64,000 bases of DNA from Verrucomicrobiales bacterium (lineage in GTDB: Bacteria > Verrucomicrobiota > Verrucomicrobiia > Verrucomicrobiales > DEV007): the NCBI GenBank assembly GCA_029212615.1, contig JARGPJ010000006.1:186375-250374 (forward strand), read 5' to 3'. This document shows positions 44,111 to 53,285 of the stretch, piece after piece. Numbering within the stretch: the first letter of the stretch is position 1; the number at the start of each line of letters is the position of its first letter. Below the pieces are notes generated by a model that had not been told where the DNA came from, did not search any database, and was given only the letters and a program-made list of their open reading frames with translations. Made by a program: the position numbers and the translations under genes.

Positions 44111-44995
44111 ATGACCAGCACCGATTTCATCGATCCCGCCACTCTCATGCGGGTGAAGTCATTGGAATTGCGGGCAAAAATGGTCATGGAAGGCTTCTGG
44201 AAGGGATTACATAAATCCCCCTTCCACGGTTTTTCGGTCGAATTCAGTGAATACCGCCCCTACACCCGTGGCGATGACCCCCGCTTTCTTGACTGGAAGG
44301 TGATGGCGCGAAACGATCGCGCTTTCATCAAAAAATTCGAAGACGAAACCAATCTCAGGGCGCATCTCCTGGTCGATCGCAGCAAATCAATGGAATACGG
44401 GTCCGGCGAGGTCATCAAATCCGACTATGCCGCCACTTTCGCCGCCACGATGGCCTACTTTCTCATGGGACAGCAGGACGCCGTCGGGCTGACGACCTTT
44501 GACGAACATGTCGACCAGCACATCCCCGCGCGCAATCGTCCGGGTCAACTGAGAAGACTGATGCTGCAGCTGGAAAAAGCGCCCTCAGGCCATGGCACGG
44601 ACCTGGGAGCGGCCATGAAAGGCCTGCACGAGCTAATCCGGAAGCGCAGCTTCATCGTTCTCCTCTCTGATCTCCTCGCTCCGCTTGAAGAGCTCGAAAA
44701 ACAAATCGGCTACCTCGCCGCGGGAAAACACGACCTCGCTATTTTCCAGATTCTCGATCCCCGCGAACTCGACTTCGAATTCTCGAAGGCAACCCACTAC
44801 CGTGACAGCGAAACGGGAACAGATCTCTTCGTCGACCCCGCCACCGCCCGCCGCGACTACCTCGATCGTTTCAACGCCCACCAGGACGCCGTCCGCAGGA
44901 TGTGCGGCCGACATGGCGTCAATCACCGCCTTGTCTCCACCGAAGAACCTCTCGAAAGTGTCCTTTTCGAATTTGTCTCAGGCCGAGCCAATTAA
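44111..44995 (+). CDS. DUF58 protein with von Willebrand A-like fold
   Basis: 294 aa from the ATG at 44111. FHGFSVEFSEYRPYTRGDDP and FLDWKVMARND form the DUF58 signature, and LLVDRSKSM is a metal-ion-dependent adhesion site (Asp-x-Ser-x-Ser). No membrane segment, so cytoplasmic. It pairs with the MoxR ATPase upstream, a combination often linked to envelope or metal-enzyme maturation. Followed by a carbohydrate-active gene 7 bp later. Confidence 0.92.
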   Translation: MTSTDFIDPATLMRVKSLELRAKMVMEGFWKGLHKSPFHGFSVEFSEYRPYTRGDDPRFLDWKVMARNDRAFIKKFEDETNLRAHLLVDRSKSMEYGSGEVIKSDYAATFAATMAYFLMGQQDAVGLTTFDEHVDQHIPARNRPGQLRRLMLQLEKAPSGHGTDLGAAMKGLHELIRKRSFIVLLSDLLAPLEELEKQIGYLAAGKHDLAIFQILDPRELDFEFSKATHYRDSETGTDLFVDPATARRDYLDRFNAHQDAVRRMCGRHGVNHRLVSTEEPLESVLFEFVSGRAN

Positions 44996-45002
44996 AATCC
45001 CC

Positions 45003-46115
45003 ATGAACCTGACTCCCGACCAAGAAGCAAAACTCACCACTCTCGCGAGTGAACTGATCAATCAAACGAAAGCCCGCATCCTTGTTGAACCACAGGCCCC
45101 CGACACCGGCTACTGGTTCGGCGGCGGCAATGTCATCCAGGACCGCGACGGGTCCATTCTCGTTTGTGGTCGTTACCGGAACTACGGCGATTCCCGAACC
45201 GGAGTGGGCTCAGGTGAGCGTGGACTCGAACTGGCGGTTTTCCGGGCGCCTGACGTTCACAGCGAATTCGAGAAAATCCTCTCCTTCTCCAAAGCCGACC
45301 TCGCTCATCACGGGATGGATGTGGTCTCGATCGAAGGGGTAGCCCTCCATCTTTGCAGAGAGGGCATTGAACTCTTCATTTCAACGGAGAAAGACGCCAA
45401 ATACCCTGAACGAATTGCTGATTTTCAAAAGCCCGGCGCCGGCGTCTGGAGCATCGATCGAATCCATGCCTCAACCGTCGAAGACCTCAGTCCGGCAAAT
45501 ATTGAGGAGATCATTCCTTTCGGCAGTGAAGACATCGGACGCCTGCACTGCAAAGATCCCTGGGTTTTCGATCTCCCTAACGGTGATCTCGTTCTTGGCT
45601 ACTGCACCCACCCGTTCACCTGGTCGAGCAGCGGCACCGCTCTCATGATCCGCAAAGCCGGTGATTCCTCCTACGAAAAGATCACTGATGACCTCCTTCA
45701 ACGTGGCCCGGTCTGGGATATTGCCGCGGCACGAGTCACCGAACGTCTCGCCGTGCCTCAGTTGGGAACCTTCGCAGGGCACTCCGACCTTTCCCTCTAC
45801 TTCTACGACAGCTGCGAAAGCCTGCGCCAGCTTGACGAAAATCCGAAAGCTTCATCCCGTCCGCGAGGCTGGTCCTGCGAAGAAATCGGGGGGATCGCCA
45901 TCGGAAACGACCGGGATCTCAGCACCATCGAAAGCCTCTCGAAGGAGAGCGCCCTCTTCGTTTCACCAAACGGCACCGGTTGCTCCCGCTACATTGCCAC
46001 GCTCGTGACCGATGAAGGCATCTTCGCCAACTGGCAGCAAAGTCAGGAAAACCTTTCCCAACCTCTCGTCGGCCATTTCCTGCCGATGGATCGCGTTAAA
46101 GAAATCCTCAGCTGA
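45003..46115 (+). CDS. beta-propeller glycoside-hydrolase-like (GH43/sialidase-like) protein
   Basis: 370 aa from the ATG at 45003; the frame is open farther upstream only because it overlaps the DUF58 gene. Repeated short strands with acidic residues (GGGNVIQDRDGSILVCGRYR, RLHCKDPWVFDLPNGDLVLGYC, GPVWDIAAARVTERLAV) suggest a five-bladed propeller of the GH43/GH32/GH130 kind or a sialidase-like protein. No signal peptide. The catalytic residues cannot be assigned with confidence. It is 7 bp after DUF58 and 7 bp before a TIM-barrel gene. Confidence 0.65.
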   Translation: MNLTPDQEAKLTTLASELINQTKARILVEPQAPDTGYWFGGGNVIQDRDGSILVCGRYRNYGDSRTGVGSGERGLELAVFRAPDVHSEFEKILSFSKADLAHHGMDVVSIEGVALHLCREGIELFISTEKDAKYPERIADFQKPGAGVWSIDRIHASTVEDLSPANIEEIIPFGSEDIGRLHCKDPWVFDLPNGDLVLGYCTHPFTWSSSGTALMIRKAGDSSYEKITDDLLQRGPVWDIAAARVTERLAVPQLGTFAGHSDLSLYFYDSCESLRQLDENPKASSRPRGWSCEEIGGIAIGNDRDLSTIESLSKESALFVSPNGTGCSRYIATLVTDEGIFANWQQSQENLSQPLVGHFLPMDRVKEILS

Positions 46116-46122
46116 GTCTTCC

Positions 46123-46947
46123 ATGAAACTTTCGCTCAACTCCTCAACGATAAAACCCACCCCCCTGCTCGACAAAATTCGAGTCGCGGGGGAAGCCGGC
46201 TACAAAGGGATCGAACTCTGGGCCGTCGAACTCTACGAACACGTCGGCCGCGGCGGCGAGATCTCCGACGTCGAAAAGGCACTCGCTGATCACGGGCTCG
46301 AAGTCCCCTGTTTCATCGCGGTGCGGAACTGGGGCGAATCCGAAGGCTGGGAATACAAACTTTCGATGGATGAAGCCAGGCGCCGCTTCGAGCTCGCCGC
46401 CCGCCTCGGATCTCCCCTCATGGTTTGCACCCCTCCAATCGAACGCCCCGGGCTCGAGGGCCTTCACGAAGGCTACACCGACCTCTTGAAAATCGGACAG
46501 GAAACCGGGGTTCAAGCCGTTCTCGAATACATCAGTTTCTTTGCGAGCCTGAACAATGTTCCTGACACTGTCACGGTGATGAATCGCTGCGACCCCGCTC
46601 TGAATCCCGTCACCATCCTCGATGCCTTTCACAACTGGAACAACAAAACCACGCTCGAAGACATCGCTGCACTTCCACTCGAACAGATCGCCCACTATCA
46701 CATCGACGATGCGGCAAAGGACATTCCGGCCGGACAGCAAAAAGATCCCGACCGTGTCATGGTCGGAGATGGAGCGATCGACCTCACCTCCGAACTGACT
46801 CTTCTAAAAGAGAAAGGCTACAATAAGTGGCTCAGCCTCGAACTCTTCAGCGAAGCCTGGTGGACAAAAGACCCACTCGAATGTGCTAAAATCGGACTCG
46901 AAAGGATGGAGGCACTCTGCTCCGAAGTGGGAATCGTTGTCGACTGA
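46123..46947 (+). CDS. sugar phosphate isomerase/epimerase (AP-endonuclease-2-like TIM barrel)
   Basis: 274 aa from the ATG at 46123. GEAGYKGIELWAVELYEHVG, VLEYISFF, NPVTILDAFHNWN, IAHYHIDDAAKD and WLSLELFSEAWW are the strand ends with metal-binding Glu/Asp/His residues typical of this superfamily. Cytoplasmic. Substrate unknown; with the preceding propeller enzyme it probably forms a small sugar-degradation unit (inference). Confidence 0.88.
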   Translation: MKLSLNSSTIKPTPLLDKIRVAGEAGYKGIELWAVELYEHVGRGGEISDVEKALADHGLEVPCFIAVRNWGESEGWEYKLSMDEARRRFELAARLGSPLMVCTPPIERPGLEGLHEGYTDLLKIGQETGVQAVLEYISFFASLNNVPDTVTVMNRCDPALNPVTILDAFHNWNNKTTLEDIAALPLEQIAHYHIDDAAKDIPAGQQKDPDRVMVGDGAIDLTSELTLLKEKGYNKWLSLELFSEAWWTKDPLECAKIGLERMEALCSEVGIVVD

Positions 46948-47008
46948 GTTCACGGCCATTTCTCTTTCATTTCATTTTTCCTTCATCCTCTGCTGCGAAG
47001 CTTCTTTC

Positions 47009-47842
47009 ATGAAAACATCGCGCCGCAACTTTCTTGTCCGACTTGCCCTCTACGGATCTCCTCTTGCCGGCTTCAGTTACGGGAGCCTCATTGAGAAAAA
47101 CTTTCTCACCGTCAATCGCACTGATATCCCCGTCTCCGGGGGGCGATCCGGCCTGCATGGGCTCAAAGTTGCGCTGATGGCAGACTTTCACCATGACGAC
47201 TACGGAAACGATGGACTGATCCGGCGGGCCGTCGAGGCAATCAACGCTGAAAACGTCGACGTCGTCATGCTCGCGGGAGATTATATCTCCGATCAAACCG
47301 CGGCGATGGAATCACTTTGCGGTGCCTTGAGTGGACTCCGTCCCCGACTCGGCAGTTTCGGAGTTCTCGGAAATCATGACGGTTGGCATTTCGACGAATC
47401 CATTCCCCGCCTCCTCGGCGAAGCAGGTATTCGACTCCTCGTCAACGAATCCGCCGACTTTAGCGAGTTCGCTGTCGCCGGTGCCGACAGTTACTGGGCC
47501 GGCCGGCCGGACCTTGCGCACGCCCTCGGCGACACCGACAAAGACAAGCCGGTTATTCTCGGATGGCACGAACCTGACACTTTCGACTCCTACGGGGACC
47601 GGAGAATTGCCCTGCAGCTCTCCGGTCACACCCACGGCGGCCAAATTTGTGCCCCTTTTCATGGCCCTGTCACCCTGCCTCGCTACGGAAAGAAATATCC
47701 GTTCGGCCACTACAAACAGGCGAACCGCTCGCTCTATGTTACTCGCGGCATGGGCACCGTCAACATTCCCGCACGGTTCCTCTGCGCACCTGAGGTGGCA
47801 ATCCTCACGATGCGCGATTCTTCAATCACCACGCAAACGTAG
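47009..47842 (+). CDS. metallophosphoesterase, YkuE-like, with Tat-like leader
   Basis: 277 aa from the ATG at 47009. The leader SRRNFLVRLALYGSPLAG is twin-arginine-like. Metal motifs of calcineurin-type phosphoesterases are present: ADFHHDD, LAGDYIS, GNHDGWHFD, GWHEPD and LSGHTHGGQI. YkuE-like members are membrane-exported and act on lipid or nucleotide phosphates; the substrate here is unknown. Its last 21 bp overlap the end of the convergent oxidoreductase gene. Confidence 0.92.
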   Translation: MKTSRRNFLVRLALYGSPLAGFSYGSLIEKNFLTVNRTDIPVSGGRSGLHGLKVALMADFHHDDYGNDGLIRRAVEAINAENVDVVMLAGDYISDQTAAMESLCGALSGLRPRLGSFGVLGNHDGWHFDESIPRLLGEAGIRLLVNESADFSEFAVAGADSYWAGRPDLAHALGDTDKDKPVILGWHEPDTFDSYGDRRIALQLSGHTHGGQICAPFHGPVTLPRYGKKYPFGHYKQANRSLYVTRGMGTVNIPARFLCAPEVAILTMRDSSITTQT

Positions 47843-48895
47843 CGAGCGTCCCGCTTTCGCACTCTCAAAGGCCGTATCAACAATCTGCTGACCAATCCTC
47901 GAAACCGCTGGACTGAGAGGTCCCTCCACCGACCGGCCATTTTCAAGGCAATCGATGAAATACGCAACGGGATCAGCCTGCGCCCCCATCAGGGCCTCTG
48001 CCTCCACCCTTTTTCCTGCAGGACACTCAAAGGTCTGAACGGTAACAAACTCATCGTAGTCATAGCTGGAAATCGTTCCCCCGGTTCCTTTGATAACAAA
48101 CCCGCATTTCGGTTGGGGTTGATGCGTCCACGGATCAGAAAAAGTGCCCCACCTCGTTTCGAATTTCGACAAGCCGGAAGCGTATCTCGCTACCACGACA
48201 CTATGCTGATCCACTTCGATCGCTCCATTCTTTCGATCCCACATCGCCATTACTTCGATCGGCTTCTGCCCCCCGTTGAACCAGGTACCCAGTGTCGTCC
48301 CGTAACCAAGGTAGTCCTGTAGACTGCCCCCTCCTTCCGAGTCTTTGTAAAACCAACTGGCGGACTTTTCCGCTTCGGAAGGTTCCTTCTCAATTTTATC
48401 AGCGCCATGCCAGAGCGGCCCGCGATTGCCATCATAAAAATGGACTTCAGTGACCGCTCCGATTTGTTCTGATTGAATCACTTCATGACATTTCACATGA
48501 GACCGACACCACGCAAGAGGCCAGTTAATCGCAAGAGGCTGCCCTGAATGCTTCATCGCTGAAATCATGCGATCCGCCTCAGAGAGCGTCGACGCAAATG
48601 GCTTTTCCATGAGAATCGGAACGTCAAAGGCGGCCACTTTCTCCGTCCACTCAGCATGCCGGGCAGCAGCAGGGCACAGAATCACCAGGTCCGGCTTTGT
48701 CACCTCCAGACACCTTCGATAATCGGTGAAAACGCGGTCATCTGAGATCGCGAAATTTTCTCGTGCCTCCTCCATGCGGCAAGCTTGACGGTCACAGATA
48801 CCGACGATCTCCGCAGCAGGATGATGATGCGCCATCCGGAGGAGGTCCCCCATGTGAAAGTGATCAAAGTTGATACCGGCGATACGAAATGTCAT
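47822..48895 (-). CDS. Gfo/Idh/MocA-family oxidoreductase
   Basis: 357 aa. N-terminal Rossmann domain (FRIAGINFDHFHMGDLLRMA, VGICDRQACRMEEA, LEVTKPDLVILCPAAARH) with the EKPFAS block, where the Lys is the usual catalytic residue, then the C-terminal beta-sheet domain (GGGSLQDYLGYGTTLG). It oxidises or reduces sugars or inositols using NAD(P). Its stop end overlaps the phosphoesterase gene by 21 bp, tail to tail. Confidence 0.92.
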   Translation of the reverse strand: MTFRIAGINFDHFHMGDLLRMAHHHPAAEIVGICDRQACRMEEARENFAISDDRVFTDYRRCLEVTKPDLVILCPAAARHAEWTEKVAAFDVPILMEKPFASTLSEADRMISAMKHSGQPLAINWPLAWCRSHVKCHEVIQSEQIGAVTEVHFYDGNRGPLWHGADKIEKEPSEAEKSASWFYKDSEGGGSLQDYLGYGTTLGTWFNGGQKPIEVMAMWDRKNGAIEVDQHSVVVARYASGLSKFETRWGTFSDPWTHQPQPKCGFVIKGTGGTISSYDYDEFVTVQTFECPAGKRVEAEALMGAQADPVAYFIDCLENGRSVEGPLSPAVSRIGQQIVDTAFESAKAGRSLRLRGD

Positions 48896-49023
48896 GCGTA
48901 AAAATCACCGGTTCCGGCTCCCTTATTTCCGTTTCACGAAGCCTTTCGACCCGACAGGAGGCCGCTGACATTGCCATCCCGGCGGTATCTCTCAGCGACC
49001 CGGACTTGCCCTGTCACAATAGA

Positions 49024-50469
49024 TCACTTCGCCGTCACATCGTAAGCAACGATGTATTCCTGATCACGAAGAAACAGCTTTCCGCCGATGACGACAGGGT
49101 GAGTCCAGATTTTTCCTTTGGGATTCCGATTTGAACTCTGCGGTTCCAACTGAAACTGCCCCTTCTGTTCAAAACCATCCGGCGTCGCGGTCGCGAGAGT
49201 GATCGTTCCGTCCTCCTCATTCAACGCATAAAGGTTTCCTTCCGCGACGTGAACCGATCCCTTCGTGGTGAAGCGGGCCTTTTCATTCCAGGTCATTTCC
49301 CCACTCTCCCAGTCCTGACAGATGAGACCGCCACCATCCGAAAAGCCGTAGAGATGATCCCCCACCTTGATGACCCCGCCGTGATGATTCTTCATCGTTG
49401 TATTCACCCAGACATCTTTGGTTGAGTTCGAAGCATCGATTTCAATCAATTTCGAACCAACGCCATAGCCGGAGGTAATGTAGACCTGATTACCGCTCAC
49501 AATCGGAGTCGGGATCACCGCGGTTTTACCAGCCCACTCAGAGCTCCAGAGAAGCGATCCATCCGCCGCCGATACACCGACGAGGGCGCTCTCGAAGAGC
49601 TTCACATATTGCTTCACTCCATTGATTTCCGTCCGGATAATCGATGCATACTCCGCCTTACCCGGCTGCACCTCATCCGCTTTCCAGACAGTTGCCCCGG
49701 ATGTCTTATCGAGACAGACGATGCCGGCCTCACTTCCACCCGGAGCAACGATGAGATGGTCCCCTTCGACGAGAGGGGATTCTGAAAAGCCCCATCCTCC
49801 GGATTTCCCTTTAAAATCATCGACGAGATGCTTATCCCAGACCTTTTTTCCATCAGTAGCATTGAGGCAGGCGAGCGTTCCTTTCGGCCCGAGAACATAA
49901 AGATGACCGTCGGAAATGGTCGGTGTGGATCGTGGGCCGTGCCCCCACCCCGCGTTGTATCCCTCCTGATCGTCTTCAGCAATCCCGGTCGACCAGACCT
50001 CGCCCCCTGTTTCAACATCAAGGCAGATCACCGTGAGATCTTCACCGCGCGTCCCCATTGTGTAGAGTTTTCCGCCGCTGATGGAGTAACCGGAGTATCC
50101 CATACCGGCCTCATTGTAGACCCACAACTGATCCGGACCATCTTCCGGCCAGGCATCCAGCAGGCCCGTATCTGTCGAAACTCCATCTCCGTTGGGCCCG
50201 CGAAAAGTCGGCCACTCGCCCCCCGAAGTCGCCCCCGGCGAAGAAGCATTCTCTACGGAAGTCAGGTAGGCCTGGTCCTCGAGGCTCAGGGATAAAACCT
50301 CGACCTGACCGACCCTTCCATCCGGAAGTTTTAAGTGCGCTTTGCCATCCTCCACCTTAATCAGATCAGCAACGATCTCTTTTCCGGTCGCCGCCTGCTT
50401 CCAGGTTCGAGCCGAAAGAGAAAAAGGAATAAACAGGCTAAAAACCAGCAGAATGAGAACAGCACGCAT
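49024..50469 (-). CDS. secreted PQQ-like beta-propeller protein with SHD1-like N-terminal domain
   Basis: 481 aa from the ATG at 50469, which begins a signal peptide (MRAVLILLVFSLFIPFSLSA); upstream in-frame Met codons are not needed. Residues ~25-75 (RTWKQAATGKEIVADLIKVE) resemble an SHD1 domain. The rest has the blocks WPTFRGPNGDGVS and repeated W/Y-x-x-G propeller blades of PQQ-like outer-membrane proteins. No catalytic PQQ ligands are evident, so it is likely a structural or binding protein. The gene is alone on its strand. Confidence 0.9.
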   Translation of the reverse strand: MRAVLILLVFSLFIPFSLSARTWKQAATGKEIVADLIKVEDGKAHLKLPDGRVGQVEVLSLSLEDQAYLTSVENASSPGATSGGEWPTFRGPNGDGVSTDTGLLDAWPEDGPDQLWVYNEAGMGYSGYSISGGKLYTMGTRGEDLTVICLDVETGGEVWSTGIAEDDQEGYNAGWGHGPRSTPTISDGHLYVLGPKGTLACLNATDGKKVWDKHLVDDFKGKSGGWGFSESPLVEGDHLIVAPGGSEAGIVCLDKTSGATVWKADEVQPGKAEYASIIRTEINGVKQYVKLFESALVGVSAADGSLLWSSEWAGKTAVIPTPIVSGNQVYITSGYGVGSKLIEIDASNSTKDVWVNTTMKNHHGGVIKVGDHLYGFSDGGGLICQDWESGEMTWNEKARFTTKGSVHVAEGNLYALNEEDGTITLATATPDGFEQKGQFQLEPQSSNRNPKGKIWTHPVVIGGKLFLRDQEYIVAYDVTAK

Positions 50470-50537
50470 GCCCGGAGAATCGCTGATTTCAAAGTGAATC
50501 GCAAGCATTCTCCATTCCGCCATCGTGCCCGCAGGCA

Positions 50538-50573
50538 CAAAAAAGGGCCGCCCTGCTTGCGCGGGACGGCCCT
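50538..50573 (-). terminator. rho-independent terminator after the outer-membrane barrel gene
   Basis: An inverted repeat AGGGCCG...CGGCCCT (50544-50573) with a 4-nt GCAA loop on the minus strand is followed by TTTTTT on that strand. It lies just downstream of the gene at 50604 and upstream of the 49024 gene. Confidence 0.9.
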
Positions 50574-50603
50574 GGGAAATTGAGAAAACTTACCGGCGTC
50601 TAA

Positions 50604-51317
50604 TTAGTAGTTAAAGCGGGCACCGAAAGTAAAAGCGGTATCAGCTTCGTCGACTTCAGCGCCAACCTTAAGAGCGAGGACATCATTCATGTGGAAGAGC
50701 ACTCCCGGAGTGAAGAGCCATCCGTCCTGATCAACCCGGCGGTGAACCGTCGTGTGGTGGCTGAGGTATTCCTGACTCGCATTGCCCTCACTGCTCACAA
50801 AAAGAAGTTTGGCATAAGCTTCGAATTTACCGGCACGGGCACGAATGCCGGGGCCGACATAGTAACCCCATGAATCGTAATCGTGATCGGCATATCCTGA
50901 GCCGAACTCTGCGTCAAGATGCTGTGCGCCCCCTTCAAAGGTAAGGTCAACACACTCGCCGATGCTGGCACGTGCCCCTAGGCCGAGACGAAAGCGCTGC
51001 GTATCGACCGGAACATAGTGCCCGACCCAATCGTAGTCATAGCTGCTATCAGCAAACGAACCGGTCAGAAAAAGGTTACAGGTCAATGACTTGGAGAAAC
51101 CGATATCGAAACCGCCTCCATCATCGAAGTATGGAGTGCCATAATCGGTCATGAGATACTCCAAATCGATGAAATCGTAGGAGAGACAGGTATTGCAGTC
51201 AGAGACTGGTGGGGCGAGCGGAGCGATACCCTTTCCGAGGCCACCCCAGTCGCCAGCAGCCACAACTCCGGGAAGGAGCAGTGAAGCCATTGCCAATTGG
51301 ATCAGTTGTTTTTTCAT
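50604..51317 (-). CDS. outer-membrane beta-barrel-like protein of unknown function
   Basis: 237 aa with a signal peptide (MKKQLIQLAMASLLLPGVVAA). Alternating hydrophobic/hydrophilic strands (FDIGFSKSLTCNLFLTGSFA, RFRLGLGARASIGECVDLTF, DGWLFTPGVLFHMNDVLALK), ending in Phe-Gly-Ala-Arg-Phe-Asn-Tyr with a terminal aromatic, fit an eight-stranded outer-membrane barrel. Four Cys residues are spread along it; a pair (CNTC) near the N-terminus is unusual for porins. No family recognised. Confidence 0.7.
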   Translation of the reverse strand: MKKQLIQLAMASLLLPGVVAAGDWGGLGKGIAPLAPPVSDCNTCLSYDFIDLEYLMTDYGTPYFDDGGGFDIGFSKSLTCNLFLTGSFADSSYDYDWVGHYVPVDTQRFRLGLGARASIGECVDLTFEGGAQHLDAEFGSGYADHDYDSWGYYVGPGIRARAGKFEAYAKLLFVSSEGNASQEYLSHHTTVHRRVDQDGWLFTPGVLFHMNDVLALKVGAEVDEADTAFTFGARFNY

Positions 51318-51445
51318 AATTTTAGACAGTTTATTGAGCTTGAGGGGCTACAAAGAACCTCAATTCCCATTGTTTTTAAAATAAACTACTAAAATTATAA
51401 AAGGTCAAGGAATATTAAAATTTCCGTAATTGCGATATTATTTCA

Positions 51446-52207
51446 TTACTCTCTTTCCCAAACCCTTACGTAATCGATTTCCAACACGGCCGGAAACACA
51501 GTCGAAGCATCAGGAGCTTCCGCCCATCCTCCAACGGCGAGGTTTACGAGGATATACATCGGCTCTTCGGGAACATTCTTCAGTGCCTTGTGCCGCAACA
51601 CTCCGTCAACATACCAACGAATTTCACCCGACTCCCACTCCACACCAAACGTGTGAAAGTCTTCCGAGAAATCAGGCCCCTTATATTCGCCGGTCTGAGA
51701 TCCTGAATCTCCGTCAGGGTTGTCTGGATCAATCCAATGATTCGACAGGTAAACACGATCCGTTTCATGCCCGAGAATTTCCAGAATATCGATCTCCGGC
51801 GGCCACGCGAGTGGATCAGGAAGAAGCCAGATCGCCGGCCACAACCCCTGTCCGCGGGGAACACGGCAACGCATCTCAAATTTCCCGAAGGTCTGCGAAA
51901 ACTTCCGGTAGGTCGTCATCATCCCCGACCGGTAATCACGTTTCCTTCCGTCATAGAAGGTGGGCTTCTTCTCGCACCGAATTTGGAGAATGCCCTCATT
52001 CTGCTCAAATGCCTGGATCACATAGCCCTGAAGCTCATCATTTCTCTCCACCCCCCACGGGTCCTCGGGCGTCCATTTGTCGTAATCGAGTTTCGGACCA
52101 TCAAATTCATCCTCGAAAGTAAGGACCCACGCCGCCGCGTTTTCCCCGGCAATCAGGTGGCCTGTGACTGATAACAGAAGAAGACCTGAAAAAAATCGGC
52201 ATATCAT
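51446..52207 (-). CDS. glycoside hydrolase family 16 (beta-glucanase-like)
   Basis: 253 aa from the ATG at 52207, starting a signal peptide (MICRFFSGLLLLSVTGHLIA). PPEIDILEILGHE carries the GH16 catalytic motif E-I-D-x-x-E (Glu138 nucleophile, Asp140, Glu143 acid/base). TFEDEFDGPKLDYDKW and FHTFGVEWESGEIRWYVDG are the other family landmarks. GH16 enzymes cut laminarin, agar, carrageenan or lichenan; the absence of a long insert fits a laminarinase-type enzyme, but this is not proven. Confidence 0.95.
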   Translation of the reverse strand: MICRFFSGLLLLSVTGHLIAGENAAAWVLTFEDEFDGPKLDYDKWTPEDPWGVERNDELQGYVIQAFEQNEGILQIRCEKKPTFYDGRKRDYRSGMMTTYRKFSQTFGKFEMRCRVPRGQGLWPAIWLLPDPLAWPPEIDILEILGHETDRVYLSNHWIDPDNPDGDSGSQTGEYKGPDFSEDFHTFGVEWESGEIRWYVDGVLRHKALKNVPEEPMYILVNLAVGGWAEAPDASTVFPAVLEIDYVRVWERE

Positions 52208-52312
52208 GACGAAATTTCCGGACTTACCGCATAAATCGCAACTTAATTCACAAGAGCACAAGGACTTCGATAAACACCCTGCCCTTCCTGAGCCCCTCTC
52301 ATCGCACCGATC

Positions 52313-53194
52313 CTAATAATCATTCTCCCGCCAGGAGATTAACCGTGATTCATCGTCTTCGTCGCTCTTGGCGAGAATGCCCTTCTCATCCAGAAAACGA
52401 TTCACTTCAGCCAGCGCCGCCTCATAAGACACCGGGTCGGTGTTCATGTTGAAGAAATTTTGATCACGCCCCTCGAATTCGACGAGCTCGAACGGTGCTC
52501 TTTTTCGTTCGAGCCTTTCGGCAAACAGCCTCGCCTCACGAATAGAAACAAACCGGTCGAGGGTGCCGTGGATCATCAGCATCGGCGGTATATTTCCTGA
52601 GATGTATCTCGAAAGACTGAGTCGGCGCGCATCTCCTGAGTCTCCGAACAAATCCGATCCAAAATTCTCCTTCTGAATATCAATGATCGTGCTGAAAAGA
52701 ACCGCCGCATCAGGACAGCGTTTCGACAAATTGTAAGGGCTCTCCTCCGGACGAAGGTGGGCTTGCATCGCAGCACAGGCAGCGATATTCGCTCCGGCTC
52801 CTCCACCAAAGACAACCAGCCGGTCCGGATCGACATGAAGACTTTCCGCATGATGACGAACAAACTGAATTGCGAGCTGGCAGTCCTGCGCTGATTGAAT
52901 CGGATCTGAATCCGGATGCGAAGCCTTATTCCGATACTCGACAAGGCCACAAACAGCGCCTCTATCAACGTAGTAAAGCGCATGAGGAGCAAACTGAATC
53001 ACACTGCCCCTGTCCCACGCGCCGCTGTTGAAAAATAAAAAGACAGGGCCGGGAGATTTATCTTTCAGCTCTTTAGGGAAGTAAAAATGGATGACAAGGT
53101 CCTCCCCCTCCTTCAGAGGCCGATAAGTCAGCGACTGAGCACTCTCGAGGAGTTGCTTTTCCCTTTCACCCAACAGTTTTATCGACTTCTGCAT
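52313..53194 (-). CDS. catalytically degenerate alpha/beta hydrolase (BD-FAE-like)
   Basis: 293 aa, no signal peptide. It aligns over its length with the esterases at 7733 and 9585 (DPDRLVVFGGGAGANIAA, MLMIHGTLDRFVSI, EFEGRDQNFFNM). The nucleophile Ser of GGGSAGGH is replaced by Gly132 and the catalytic His by Gln245; Asp213 remains. It should therefore not be an esterase by the normal mechanism and may act as a binding or regulatory protein. It is the gene farthest upstream of the GH16 gene on its strand. Confidence 0.85.
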   Translation of the reverse strand: MQKSIKLLGEREKQLLESAQSLTYRPLKEGEDLVIHFYFPKELKDKSPGPVFLFFNSGAWDRGSVIQFAPHALYYVDRGAVCGLVEYRNKASHPDSDPIQSAQDCQLAIQFVRHHAESLHVDPDRLVVFGGGAGANIAACAAMQAHLRPEESPYNLSKRCPDAAVLFSTIIDIQKENFGSDLFGDSGDARRLSLSRYISGNIPPMLMIHGTLDRFVSIREARLFAERLERKRAPFELVEFEGRDQNFFNMNTDPVSYEAALAEVNRFLDEKGILAKSDEDDESRLISWRENDY

Positions 53195-53285
53195 CTTCCC
53201 TCAGGTCCAGAAAGTAAAAGCTTGTGCGATCTATTCAAGCCTGATGTTTGCTCGAGGAAACATCTCTGTTCAATTCAGAGACGCG

